A stretch of 10,326 nt of DNA from Phycisphaerae bacterium (GTDB taxonomy: Bacteria; Planctomycetota; Phycisphaerae; UBA1845), in the NCBI GenBank assembly GCA_021604825.1, contig BQJS01000170.1, positions 1 to 10,326 on the forward strand, written 5' to 3'. The position numbers and the translations under genes are program-made. Positions 1 through 6,820 of the stretch are shown in pieces. The notes below the pieces were generated by a model. That model worked only from the letters and a program-made list of their open reading frames with translations, made no database searches and was not told where the DNA came from. Within the stretch, counting starts at the first letter, position 1. Each line of letters begins with the position of its first letter.

Positions 1-1
1 T

Positions 2-1657
2 GTTCAAACCGGATGTCAGCCAGACCCTGTTCCACCCGATCCGCAACCACGCGTCGCGGTGCAATCGGAATGTGCCCAACTCGCAATCGCGTGCTACGAC
101 GGATTCGCCAGAACGCCGGTGGACTTGGCGTGTTTTCGCCCCACGTCGCGCTGGACCAAGTTGAACCTGACCTGGGCGATCGCCAATCCCACGCCACAAA
201 TTGAGAATGAGCGACAACACGAAATCGCCGAACAGATGTTTGGCCTGTGGGATGCGGCTTGTGCGTTGGATTTTGAGCGGTCAAACGATCCGGATAATGC
301 GGACATTGTGATTCACTTCGATCCGGACGAAGAAAACGGCGCGTTTCCATTCGATGGACCCGGTGGATACCTGGGGCTTTCGTATTTTCCAGGATCGCCA
401 CGTCCCGGTCAGATTTATCTGAGTGCGATTGAGAATTGGACGGTACCACCTTCGGAAGTTGAGTTTCTGCTTTCGGTGGTGATGCTGCACGAGATCGGTC
501 ACGCCCTTGGGCTGGAGCATAGCCTCGTTGCCGGTGCGGTGATGCGACCGAGCTATCGCGGACCGATCAGTGAATTGGCGGCGGGTGATATTGAGGCGAT
601 TCAAAGATTGTATGGCAGCGCCGACGGTAGCGTTGATCCGGCCCCGTTTGTCGAGTTGAACGAATGCAACATGCCGGCTGCTTTGACGTCGGACGAAGAT
701 CCGGATTCCGACGAGGACGGCATCCCCGATTCGATCGAGCTTCTGGTGCTGGGGACCGACCCCTTTGCCGGCGACAGCGATGAGGACGAGGTCAACGACT
801 TTGATGAGATCTTCGTATTCCGCACGCCGCCGTTGGGCTTGGGGCGTGATGGCGACAACGATGGTTTGCCCGATCAAAAAGAATTGGAGATCGGCACGGG
901 CTTTAACAATCCTGATACCGATGCCGATGGATTGCGCGATGGGTTTGAAGTCAATGTCGTGGGCACGGATCCATTGAATCCGGATACCGATGGTGACGGC
1001 TTCATCGACGGCGAAGACATGTGGCCGACGTTCGCCGGTCTGCCAAAGGATTGCAATCAAAATCAGATTGACGACAGGGACGAACCGTTTAACGACTGCA
1101 ACCTGAATGGAGTCCCCGACTTTTGCGACATCGCATTGGGCATGTCGGAAGACTGCACGGGCGATGGACTGCCGGACGAATGCGGACCCGACTGCAACGA
1201 TAATGGCGTTGAAGATTCGTGCGATATTCTTGAAGGCGTCAGCGGGGACTGCAATCAGAATCGCGTGCCAGATGAGTGCGACCTTGCCGCGCAAATCGAC
1301 GGAGACTGCGATGAGAACGGTATCCCGGATGGTTGCCAACCCGACTGTGACAACAACAACATCCCCGATGCATGCCAGGATACGCCCGACTGCAATGGCA
1401 ACGGCATCCCTGATGTGTGCGATGTGCTGGACGAGACCAGCGAGGATTGCAACTTCAATTTTCGCCCCGACGAGTGCGACCTCCTGACGTCCGATTGCAA
1501 TGAGAATGCGGTTGTCGATATCTGCGAAGTCCGGGCGATGGAAGTACCGGACTGCAATGACAATCTCGTTCCCGACTCCTGCGACATCGCTGGTGGCACG
1601 AGCCTGGACATCGAAATCGTTAACGGCGTTCCGGATGAGTGCGACTTCTTACCTTAG
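2..1657 (+). CDS. Matrixin-like zinc metalloprotease with TSP3-like and Cys/Asp repeats (5' partial)
   Basis: Probably an exported zinc metallopeptidase. The frame is open from the first complete codon at base 2, so the true start, and any signal peptide, lies outside the window; an internal GTG at 59 is not needed. Counting from base 2 there are 551 residues. The catalytic motif HEIGHALGLEH is at about residues 163-173, with zinc ligands H163, H167 and H173 and the general base E164. A Met-turn (AVMRPSY) follows about 8 residues later, which is the matrixin/metzincin layout. Residues about 231-342 are acidic repeats such as DSDEDGIPD and NPDTDGDGF, resembling calcium-binding thrombospondin type 3 repeats. 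The rest, to the stop, is Cys/Asp repeats of the DCNxNGIPDxCD kind common in planctomycete secreted proteins. A VQTGC near the visible N-terminus loosely resembles a lipobox, but Gln at -3 is unfavourable. Substrate unknown. The domain assignment is secure; secretion and calcium binding are inferred. Confidence 0.88.
   Translation, partial: VQTGCQPDPVPPDPQPRVAVQSECAQLAIACYDGFARTPVDLACFRPTSRWTKLNLTWAIANPTPQIENERQHEIAEQMFGLWDAACALDFERSNDPDNADIVIHFDPDEENGAFPFDGPGGYLGLSYFPGSPRPGQIYLSAIENWTVPPSEVEFLLSVVMLHEIGHALGLEHSLVAGAVMRPSYRGPISELAAGDIEAIQRLYGSADGSVDPAPFVELNECNMPAALTSDEDPDSDEDGIPDSIELLVLGTDPFAGDSDEDEVNDFDEIFVFRTPPLGLGRDGDNDGLPDQKELEIGTGFNNPDTDADGLRDGFEVNVVGTDPLNPDTDGDGFIDGEDMWPTFAGLPKDCNQNQIDDRDEPFNDCNLNGVPDFCDIALGMSEDCTGDGLPDECGPDCNDNGVEDSCDILEGVSGDCNQNRVPDECDLAAQIDGDCDENGIPDGCQPDCDNNNIPDACQDTPDCNGNGIPDVCDVLDETSEDCNFNFRPDECDLLTSDCNENAVVDICEVRAMEVPDCNDNLVPDSCDIAGGTSLDIEIVNGVPDECDFLP
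692..1027 (+). repeat. Acidic thrombospondin-3-like calcium-binding repeats (protein level)
   Basis: This part of the metalloprotease gene encodes several repeats of the form DxDxDGxxD followed by a short hydrophobic stretch and GTDP. Examples are DSDEDGIPDSIE, DGDNDGLPDQKE, NPDTDADGLRDGFE and NPDTDGDGFIDGED. The spaced acidic residues match thrombospondin type 3 calcium loops. Such repeats usually form a stiff, calcium-stabilised stalk between a catalytic domain and a surface-attachment region; that role is inferred here. Confidence 0.75.
1049..1654 (+). repeat. About twelve Cys/Asp repeats, consensus DCNxNGxPDxCD
   Basis: The 3' third of the metalloprotease gene encodes about twelve units starting with DC and mostly containing N-x-[IV]-P-D-x-C. 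Unit length alternates between short (13-16) and long (19) residues; long ones include DCNLNGVPDFCDIALGMSE and DCNQNRVPDECDLAAQIDG. The first unit (DCNQNQIDDRDEP) lacks the second Cys, and the last (DIEIVNGVPDECDFLP) lacks the first, so the array frays at both ends. The paired Cys residues suggest disulfides and the Asp/Asn residues suggest calcium binding, both inferred. No dockerin, PEP-CTERM or other sorting tail follows. Confidence 0.85.
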
Positions 1658-1762
1658 CGAACACTGGCGGGCAAGCTGCCGGTGGCACATGAATGGGACT
1701 TACACCGAATGATGCGGGCCTGCATCGTTGGCTTGATCTGCTTTGTCTGAACCTAAAACAAA

Positions 1763-1802
1763 CCGGCGCTGAATGAGGAATGTTCGCCTCGTTCAGCGCC
1801 GG
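1763..1802 (-). terminator. Strong hairpin terminator between convergent genes
   Basis: Two 16-base arms (1763-1778 and 1787-1802) pair along their full length with one G-T type mismatch around an 8-base loop. Read on the minus strand, the stem is followed by TTTGTTTT, a good U-tract for the DUF11 gene. Read on the plus strand, it is followed by the weaker CATTTGTTACTTAC. It lies 105 bases after the protease stop and just past the DUF11 stop, so it may act in both directions, better for the minus strand. Confidence 0.75.
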
Positions 1803-1855
1803 CATTTGTTACTTACTATTTTGTACCGCCTATCGACGGTGCGTTATGCAACAGC

Positions 1856-2617
1856 TTACTGATAGATGTGTGTACTTTCGGTCTCGTTCACAGGCGAGGT
1901 CATTTGATCCGAATTCAACTCAACCTTAAAACGAACGTCGCCTTCACCGATACCCTTGACGGTAACTTTGTAGACAGCGGTCGCCTTGGGTGCGAGGGTG
2001 GGCAACGGTGCAAACGCAAGCGCTTTTCCATTGACGGTTCCGGTGGTCGGGCCGGTGGCTGACACGTGCTCTTCTTCTGCCGGCAACAAAACGTTGATGG
2101 TGATGTTGGTGCCGACAGCCGAACCTTGGTTTGTGACGGTAATGGTGTAGGTCACGTTGCCGTTAATCTCGATCGGATCGGGATCGTCAACGCACTCGAG
2201 CAGGATCGCCGGGATACCTTTGACGTCGATGTTGCACTGGGCTTTGGCTTCGGCGCAATAGGTGACCATGGCTTCGTTCTGGAAGCTGCCAATCGTGTTG
2301 CAGAGGAACGTTGACTTGAAGGTCATGCTCTTGCCAGCGTCGAGCGATCCAACCCGCCAGACGATGCGGTTTCCTTCGCGAACACCGCCGTTGTCCGCAC
2401 CGGTGAAGCTGATGCCAACTGGAACGTTATCGGTGACAACCACATTGTTGGCTGCGGTGTCGCCGGTGTTGGTGATGGTGATGTCAAAGGTTGCGTCGCG
2501 ACCGAGGTAACGCAAACCGGGACATGTCTTTGTGATCGTCACGTTGGGACCAGCCGCCGCAACGGAACCGAACACCAACAGCGCCAACGCAGATAGCGAC
2601 AAATTGACTTTCTTCAT
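1856..2617 (-). CDS. Secreted two-domain DUF11 (OmcB-like) envelope protein
   Basis: A 253-residue exported protein. The N-terminus has a lysine pair, a hydrophobic core at about 8-20 and a likely signal peptidase I site after AAA at residue 22. The mature part holds two Ig-like DUF11 domains, about residues 24-135 and 136-248. Both have the signature YTITVTNQGSAVGTN-type strand (FDITITNTGDTAANN in the first). DUF11 repeats occur in chlamydial OmcB and in many planctomycete surface proteins; five Cys (32, 106, 121, 128, 141), mostly around the domain junction, would allow disulfide cross-linking as in OmcB. The ATG at 2617 is supported by a GAGGAG eight bases upstream. The gene seems monocistronic, with the hairpin at 1763-1802 downstream. 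A structural role in the cell envelope is inferred; no enzyme motif is visible. Confidence 0.85.
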   Translation of the reverse strand: MKKVNLSLSALALLVFGSVAAAGPNVTITKTCPGLRYLGRDATFDITITNTGDTAANNVVVTDNVPVGISFTGADNGGVREGNRIVWRVGSLDAGKSMTFKSTFLCNTIGSFQNEAMVTYCAEAKAQCNIDVKGIPAILLECVDDPDPIEINGNVTYTITVTNQGSAVGTNITINVLLPAEEEHVSATGPTTGTVNGKALAFAPLPTLAPKATAVYKVTVKGIGEGDVRFKVELNSDQMTSPVNETESTHIYQ

Positions 2618-2625
2618 TTGAAATT

Positions 2626-2631
2626 CTCCTC
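2626..2631 (-). promoter_or_regulatory. Ribosome binding site of the DUF11 gene
   Basis: GAGGAG on the minus strand, eight bases before the ATG at 2617. It is the best Shine-Dalgarno match in the window and fits strong expression of an abundant envelope protein. Confidence 0.75.
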
Positions 2632-2983
2632 AGAAAATAATTGCTTAATGGTGGCTGGTCTTGCGGTCACCAAATTAGTGCCACGTCAGCCCCCAAATCC
2701 AATGTGAATGGACCCCCCATTCTCAGAATCGGCGGTGCAAGGTAGGTGTTGACTACGAATGCGTCAAACGCGCGAATTGTGGCTGACAGACTTGAACCAG
2801 CATTACAAATGGATAGTCAAATGCAACCACCCCGATAGCCCACAGCGCCGACACTTACACTCGCGATGTAATCGCTTTCAGGTCAAGGCGCAACCGTTCG
2901 GTGCGGCGAAAACTCACAGGCCGTTGGCGCATTTCCGGGTGGCAGAGATATCAATGATCAGTACACGGCGTTCAGCGTTCCAT
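2632..2983. other. Intergenic region upstream of the DUF11 gene
   Basis: About 350 bases with no convincing gene. An open frame on the plus strand (2759-3028) gives a composition typical of non-coding translation and overlaps the dockerin fragment antisense. The minus strand contains a weak promoter candidate for DUF11: TTGGTG at 2668-2673, 17 bases, then CATTAA at 2645-2650. Each box matches only three of six consensus positions, so this is only a suggestion. I see no hairpin with a T-tract and no repeat. Confidence 0.4.
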
Positions 2984-3244
2984 TTACGGTCCGCCCACCG
3001 ATTGGGCGAAACTTGCGAAGTCGCTTAAATCAACGTCGTTGTCCAAATCGCCGTCAAATACATCCAAGCATTTCTGGCTGAGACTCGGGCTTGGGGGCAA
3101 CGGAAGCGAACTCGGACCGTTCAGGCAATCGGCAAATCTCAAGTAGTCGTCGAGGTCGACGTCACCGTCGATGTCGTTGTTCCCCGATGATTCGCACGTG
3201 GGCCAACGTGGATTGGAAAAAGACATGGAAGACTTGCGGAACAA
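2984..3244 (-). pseudogene. Orphan dockerin-like C-terminal fragment
   Basis: The frame encodes up to 86 residues (TTG start at 3244; an ATG at 3226 would give 80). The C-terminal two thirds contain two EF-hand-like loops, NDIDGDVDLDDYLRFADCL and DGDLDNDVDLSDFASFAQSV, separated by a Pro/Ser linker. This is the planctomycete version of a type I dockerin, normally the last domain of a long secreted protein. Here nothing secreted lies upstream: the frame is closed by a TGA at 3341-3343 inside the 3' end of the GGDEF gene, neither start has a Shine-Dalgarno sequence, and there is no signal peptide. I read it as the remnant of a larger gene whose 5' part was deleted. A genuine small protein is the alternative. 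The domain call is firm; gene status is uncertain. Confidence 0.55.
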
Positions 3245-3276
3245 CGATGTTGAAGTGCGCGAGTAAAGACTTTGAG

Positions 3277-5160
3277 CTAGGCCGACGGTAGTGTTTGCAT
3301 TTGTCCAAGCACCACGCGGTTTCGACCGGCGGACTTGGCTTCATACAGCGCCTGGTCAGCGATTTTGAGCAACTCCTCATAGTTCTTCATGGAGTCACTG
3401 ATTTCGGCAACTCCACAGCTGATCGTCACTTTGTGCCTTAAGTCTTCGTGGGCAACCAGGTTTTCTTCGACCATCTGACGAATGCGATCGGCACCTTGTT
3501 CGGCCATGTTGGCAGTTGATCCGGGGCAGAGGACCAGAAACTCCTCGCCTCCCATTCGAAATACGCTTTCCCCGGCGCGGGCACCTCTCCGCATGACCCT
3601 CGCTGTTTCTCGAAGCACAACATCACCCGCATCGTGGCCATGTGTATCGTTGCATTTCTTGAAATGATCGATATCAATCGCGATGCACGAGAGAGGTGTA
3701 CTATTCCGTCTGGCCATCGACCAATATTCATTCAATCGGCTCATCGCCTCCCGACGGTTGTACAAACCGGTGAGTTCGTCGGTGGTGGCCATCCTTGTTA
3801 GCTTCTCGTTGAGCCCCGCCAACTCTGCGTTTGTCTTGTGGGTCGCCCGCTGCTCGGCGGCGAGGGTCGATTCCAGGTTCAAGGTGCGAATGCCTGCTTT
3901 CAAACGAGCGAGCAGCTCAATCTTCTTCCACGGTTTGGCGAGGAAATCGTCTGCGCCAGCGTCAAAAGCGTGGCCAAGAGTTTCGTTGTCGGTACTGGAT
4001 GTCAGAACGATGACGTAGACGAATCCGACAACCTCACTGTTTCGCAGCGCACCACAGAGTTGCAGGCCGTCCATCTTCGGCATGTTCCAGTCGGTGAGTA
4101 CCATTTGGTAGCCTTCCGACCGAATAGCTTTGAACGCATCGAAGCCATTGGTCGCTGTTTGGACTTCGTATCCTGCCTCGGTCAGCGTGTCCGCCAGCAG
4201 AGTGAGCGACACCGGATCGTCGTCGACCACCAAGATCGGCTTCTGACAGCGGGAGGCTCGCGAATGAGATTCCCGAAGTGAGGGGACGAACTCCGTTGTC
4301 TTGACCGAGAACACCGACCCCAATTCGTGCCACTCGCACTTGGCAAGATCGAACGCCTCTGACAACTCCGATGAATCCAGGTTCATCGACATTCCGAATT
4401 CGATGACCTCGGCGAGATCTTCTTGGAATACCTTGGGCTTTACAAAAGTGGCCGCGAACATCCGAGCCAACTGAAGCTGGGCGATTAGGTTCTTGGTGCG
4501 ATCGCTGATTTCGACACGATCAAGATCTTCGGCATCCTGATACTTGACTGCATCACAGAGGACATCTGCCAGGTGCCACTCACCCATCATTTCAGCCGAC
4601 AATTCGTTCCGAGTAATCCCATAGGCTGCGCGTTCGATGGATAGTTGCTCGGTGATCAACTTTTTGCGAGATCGCGCGAGAATACCGTCGTATTCTTTGG
4701 GATATGTGAACGCCAACCCCAAGGCACCGATATTGCTCACGAGTGCAACAGTAAACGCCTCATCGGCTGCACACGCTTTGAATAAATTCCCAAGGTGTCG
4801 AGCAGAGACGGCGCGGGCGAGTGATTCGGACCAAAACGTTTGATATTCAAATTCTTTGAAACCGGTCTTGGTGCCTGGTTCCATCAGCGACATGCCGAGA
4901 ACGAGATTGCGAACCGCATGTCGGCCAAGCAAGTTAACCGCCATCGCCAACGACGCAATCGTTCTTGAAATTCCAACCAAAGGTGAATTGACCAGTTTCA
5001 GCAATCGCGACGAAAGCACGGGATCGGTTTCGACCGTCGCGGTGATCTGATTGATGGGCGTGCTTTCGACGTCCAGCAGGCGCATCAATTCAAGCGCCAC
5101 CGCCTTCGGAGACGGTAGTCGACCTGCCCGCTTGATGTCTTCAAAAGCAATGCTGCCCAT
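3277..5160 (-). CDS. HDOD-REC-GGDEF signalling protein (putative diguanylate cyclase)
   Basis: A 627-residue cytoplasmic protein with no membrane segment. Residues about 10-210 are an HDOD domain (TDPVLSSRLLKLVNSP typical), the non-catalytic relative of HD phosphohydrolases. Residues 308-425 are a receiver domain with acidic pocket D313-D315, phosphoacceptor D357 (TDWNMP), T387 and K409. A helical linker at about 430-455 leads to a GGDEF domain (about 458-620) with active-site GGEEF at 537-541 and metal/substrate motif DIDHFKKCND at 496-505, so it should make c-di-GMP from two GTP. The inhibitory I-site is RAGE (528-531) instead of RxxD. Phosphorylation of the receiver probably controls dimerisation and activity, as in PleD/WspR-type enzymes (inference). 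The ATG at 5160 has a weak GAGAG six bases upstream. It lies 190 bases downstream of the PilZ gene, same strand. Confidence 0.9.
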   Translation of the reverse strand: MGSIAFEDIKRAGRLPSPKAVALELMRLLDVESTPINQITATVETDPVLSSRLLKLVNSPLVGISRTIASLAMAVNLLGRHAVRNLVLGMSLMEPGTKTGFKEFEYQTFWSESLARAVSARHLGNLFKACAADEAFTVALVSNIGALGLAFTYPKEYDGILARSRKKLITEQLSIERAAYGITRNELSAEMMGEWHLADVLCDAVKYQDAEDLDRVEISDRTKNLIAQLQLARMFAATFVKPKVFQEDLAEVIEFGMSMNLDSSELSEAFDLAKCEWHELGSVFSVKTTEFVPSLRESHSRASRCQKPILVVDDDPVSLTLLADTLTEAGYEVQTATNGFDAFKAIRSEGYQMVLTDWNMPKMDGLQLCGALRNSEVVGFVYVIVLTSSTDNETLGHAFDAGADDFLAKPWKKIELLARLKAGIRTLNLESTLAAEQRATHKTNAELAGLNEKLTRMATTDELTGLYNRREAMSRLNEYWSMARRNSTPLSCIAIDIDHFKKCNDTHGHDAGDVVLRETARVMRRGARAGESVFRMGGEEFLVLCPGSTANMAEQGADRIRQMVEENLVAHEDLRHKVTISCGVAEISDSMKNYEELLKIADQALYEAKSAGRNRVVLGQMQTLPSA

Positions 5161-5350
5161 CGAGTACTCTCAAGCCAAATTCCGCCCCCGAAAACTGCCC
5201 ATTGGCCCGATTCCCAAGCTTCCATTGAAGGGCATGCCATCGCGTCAGGTTGTCGTGCGCATTGAAATCCATCGGGCGCACTTTGATCCTGCCAAGAGGA
5301 GAGCACCCCTTGACTTATATCGACTAAAATTCGCATCAAATGATTCGGGT

Positions 5351-6445
5351 TTATTTGGGAACGGAATCTGAAACGACGGACGAGCGAACCTGCAGGCATA
5401 GACTAATCAACTCGTTTACTTCGTGCTTGATCTGTTGAAACTCAGACCCGATAACTGCGGCTTCCTCAACCTTGGCAGCTTGATCCGTTAGTACTTCAAA
5501 ACCATAGCTGGTGCCTTCACCCTTCAAATTTCTTGCGAGATTCTCGAGTTCGGCTCCATCCTGATTCGCTAGTGCGTCTTCGATTGCCCGGATTCTGATC
5601 GGGAGATTCGACACAAATGATTCAACAAAGTCCACCATGGTGGGGTCATTTGACAGTGTGCTGAAAATCGGCTCCTCGCTAACTGATTCGAGAACCTTGG
5701 CGAGATTCTCTAGGGTGTGGGGCTTGGGCATGTAGTCGTCACATCCGGCTTCCAGGCATTTCTGCCGATCTTCGGGCCTGGTCTTGGCGGTGGCTGCAAC
5801 GATGCGCCCGGAGTATCCCTTTTGGCGAAGCGCCCGGGTTGCATCCAGACCATTCATCTGTGGCATCTCGATGTCCATTAGAATCAGGTCGTAAACTTTC
5901 TGACTGACCATCTCAATAGCGGTAGATCCATCGGTGGCAAGATCGACGTTGGCCCCCAACTTGGTCAATAGCGCGGTCGCCAAGCGCCCGATCAGTGGGT
6001 CGTCCTCGGCTAGTAGAACTCGATGATGAATCGCCGAACTGCAATAGTGTTGTGGATCAATATTCTGGTTGAATTTAACGCTGATGATATGGATGTTTCC
6101 GGCGACGAACTTGCATCCGACAATGTGCCCCGGGACATCGGACCACGAACCGTGTAGCGAAATCAATCGAACGTTGCACTCAGATCCTGCGTGAATATAA
6201 CCACCGAAAAGAAACGCAGCCCCGCCCTGACTTAAGTTGATCGGCTCTACAACATAGCTGACTGCTTCCGGATCGCCCGGCTGCTTGATTTCAGCCGTCA
6301 GTTGCTTTTGCCTGTATCGATACCGTTTGTGCTGGCGTTTGCTGGCCCCCGGTTCCTCTTGGGAAGTCTCAAGGCGTTCAATGAGTTTCTCGATTGCTCC
6401 CGCATTCTCGCGAATCGTGCGGATGCTTTTGTTCGACTTGGCCAC
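5351..6445 (-). CDS. PilZ-REC-HPt-like protein, c-di-GMP receptor/response regulator
   Basis: The frame is open back to a TTG at 6685 (444 codons). I choose the GTG at 6445, where CGGGAG lies nine bases upstream and the charged N-terminal helix begins (MAKSNKSIRTIREN); this gives 364 residues. Long-form numbering follows. A PilZ domain covers about 113-210, with c-di-GMP ligands RxxxR (R117/R121 or R121/R125) and N150-x-S152-x-x-G155. A receiver domain covers about 221-335, with acidic pocket E227-D229, phosphoacceptor D271, T299 and K321. Residues about 345-435 look like an HPt four-helix domain: LARNLKGEGTSYGF matches AHxLKGxAxxxG, but R385 replaces the phosphorylatable His. The protein should bind c-di-GMP and accept phosphate at D271; the HPt part cannot relay it in the usual way. 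No output domain is present, so it probably acts through protein contacts. The HDOD-REC-GGDEF gene follows downstream, a possible c-di-GMP source. Confidence 0.85.
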   Translation of the reverse strand: MAKSNKSIRTIRENAGAIEKLIERLETSQEEPGASKRQHKRYRYRQKQLTAEIKQPGDPEAVSYVVEPINLSQGGAAFLFGGYIHAGSECNVRLISLHGSWSDVPGHIVGCKFVAGNIHIISVKFNQNIDPQHYCSSAIHHRVLLAEDDPLIGRLATALLTKLGANVDLATDGSTAIEMVSQKVYDLILMDIEMPQMNGLDATRALRQKGYSGRIVAATAKTRPEDRQKCLEAGCDDYMPKPHTLENLAKVLESVSEEPIFSTLSNDPTMVDFVESFVSNLPIRIRAIEDALANQDGAELENLARNLKGEGTSYGFEVLTDQAAKVEEAAVIGSEFQQIKHEVNELISLCLQVRSSVVSDSVPK

Positions 6446-6454
6446 GGTGGTCTT

Positions 6455-6460
6455 CTCCCG
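6455..6460 (-). promoter_or_regulatory. Shine-Dalgarno sequence that decides the PilZ gene start
   Basis: CGGGAG on the minus strand, nine bases before the GTG at 6445. The upstream TTG at 6685 has no comparable site. This, and the lack of domain-like sequence before residue 80 of the longer frame, favours the shorter protein. Confidence 0.5.
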
Positions 6461-6477
6461 AGAATAATCGCTCACCC

Positions 6478-6515
6478 AGTCTTCTGCGGTACTGGCAGTC
6501 TTCGGCGGTACTGGG
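6478..6515. repeat. Tandem 19-bp duplication upstream of the PilZ gene
   Basis: Two adjacent 19-base copies (6478-6496 and 6497-6515) share AGTCTTC.GCGGTACTGG and differ at only two positions. They lie just upstream of the ribosome binding site of the PilZ gene, probably in its untranslated leader. If the longer TTG form were translated, the copies would fall inside the N-terminal extension, and the 19-base length would shift the frame between them. Confidence 0.8.
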
Positions 6516-6820
6516 CGTGACAATCCAAGCAACCTCCACGCGAGAAAATTACGGGCGCGCAGTTTGAAGGCATTGCCACAATTGTATTCGCCTACTTGGC
6601 ACCACAACTCGAATGGTTTGGCAGAACTGGAATGAAGCGGTTGCGACCAACCAAGACAGCCGCGGCCGGGTTTGCGCTGAGCCAATGAAAGAAGTAAATT
6701 TCAATGGAGATTTACGAGATGATTGATGTCGCCGGTGATGAACACTTGGACAAGACAACGTTTGTGAATTCGCCTTGCCAATGAGCGCACGGGGGTTGCG
6801 CACTTTAGCAAAAAATGCTT
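6516..6820. other. Spacer between the methyltransferase and PilZ genes
   Basis: About 300 bases with no supported gene. The part to 6685 is an open continuation of the PilZ frame but shows no domain. Past the methyltransferase stop (6821-6823) there is a short inverted pair (GCGCA/TGCGC, about 6784-6808) and a four-base AGCA/TGCT stem around an A run. Neither has a clear U-tract in the minus direction, so I do not call a terminator. No promoter stands out. Confidence 0.4.

Noticed and set aside
281..1339. A 352-codon open frame on the minus strand opposite the metalloprotease gene
   Set aside because: It is antisense to a gene with clear catalytic and repeat motifs; the GAY/TGC/AAY-rich repeats leave few stops in the opposite frame. 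Its translation shows no domain.
1709..1750. A 13-residue hydrophobic frame (MMRACIVGLICFV) after the protease stop
   Set aside because: It has no ribosome binding site and lies just before the terminator hairpin. It is too short to support as a gene, although it looks like the start of a signal peptide.
2759..3028. An 89-codon plus-strand frame in the intergenic region
   Set aside because: The composition is not protein-like, no motif is visible, and its 3' end is antisense to the dockerin fragment.
5201..5225. AAGCTTGGGA shared by the HDOD gene leader (minus strand) and the recQ leader (near 9209)
   Set aside because: A ten-base match is expected by chance many times in a window this size, and the flanking sequence does not align.
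5314..5339. Promoter-like TATAAG upstream of the HDOD gene on the minus strand
   Set aside because: The -10-like box is good, but the nearest TTGATG is only 14 bases away and no better -35 exists at 16-18 bases.
6784..6820. Possible terminator after the methyltransferase gene
   Set aside because: The GCGCA/TGCGC stem is only five base pairs and has no U-tract in the minus direction. The A-run stem has four pairs.
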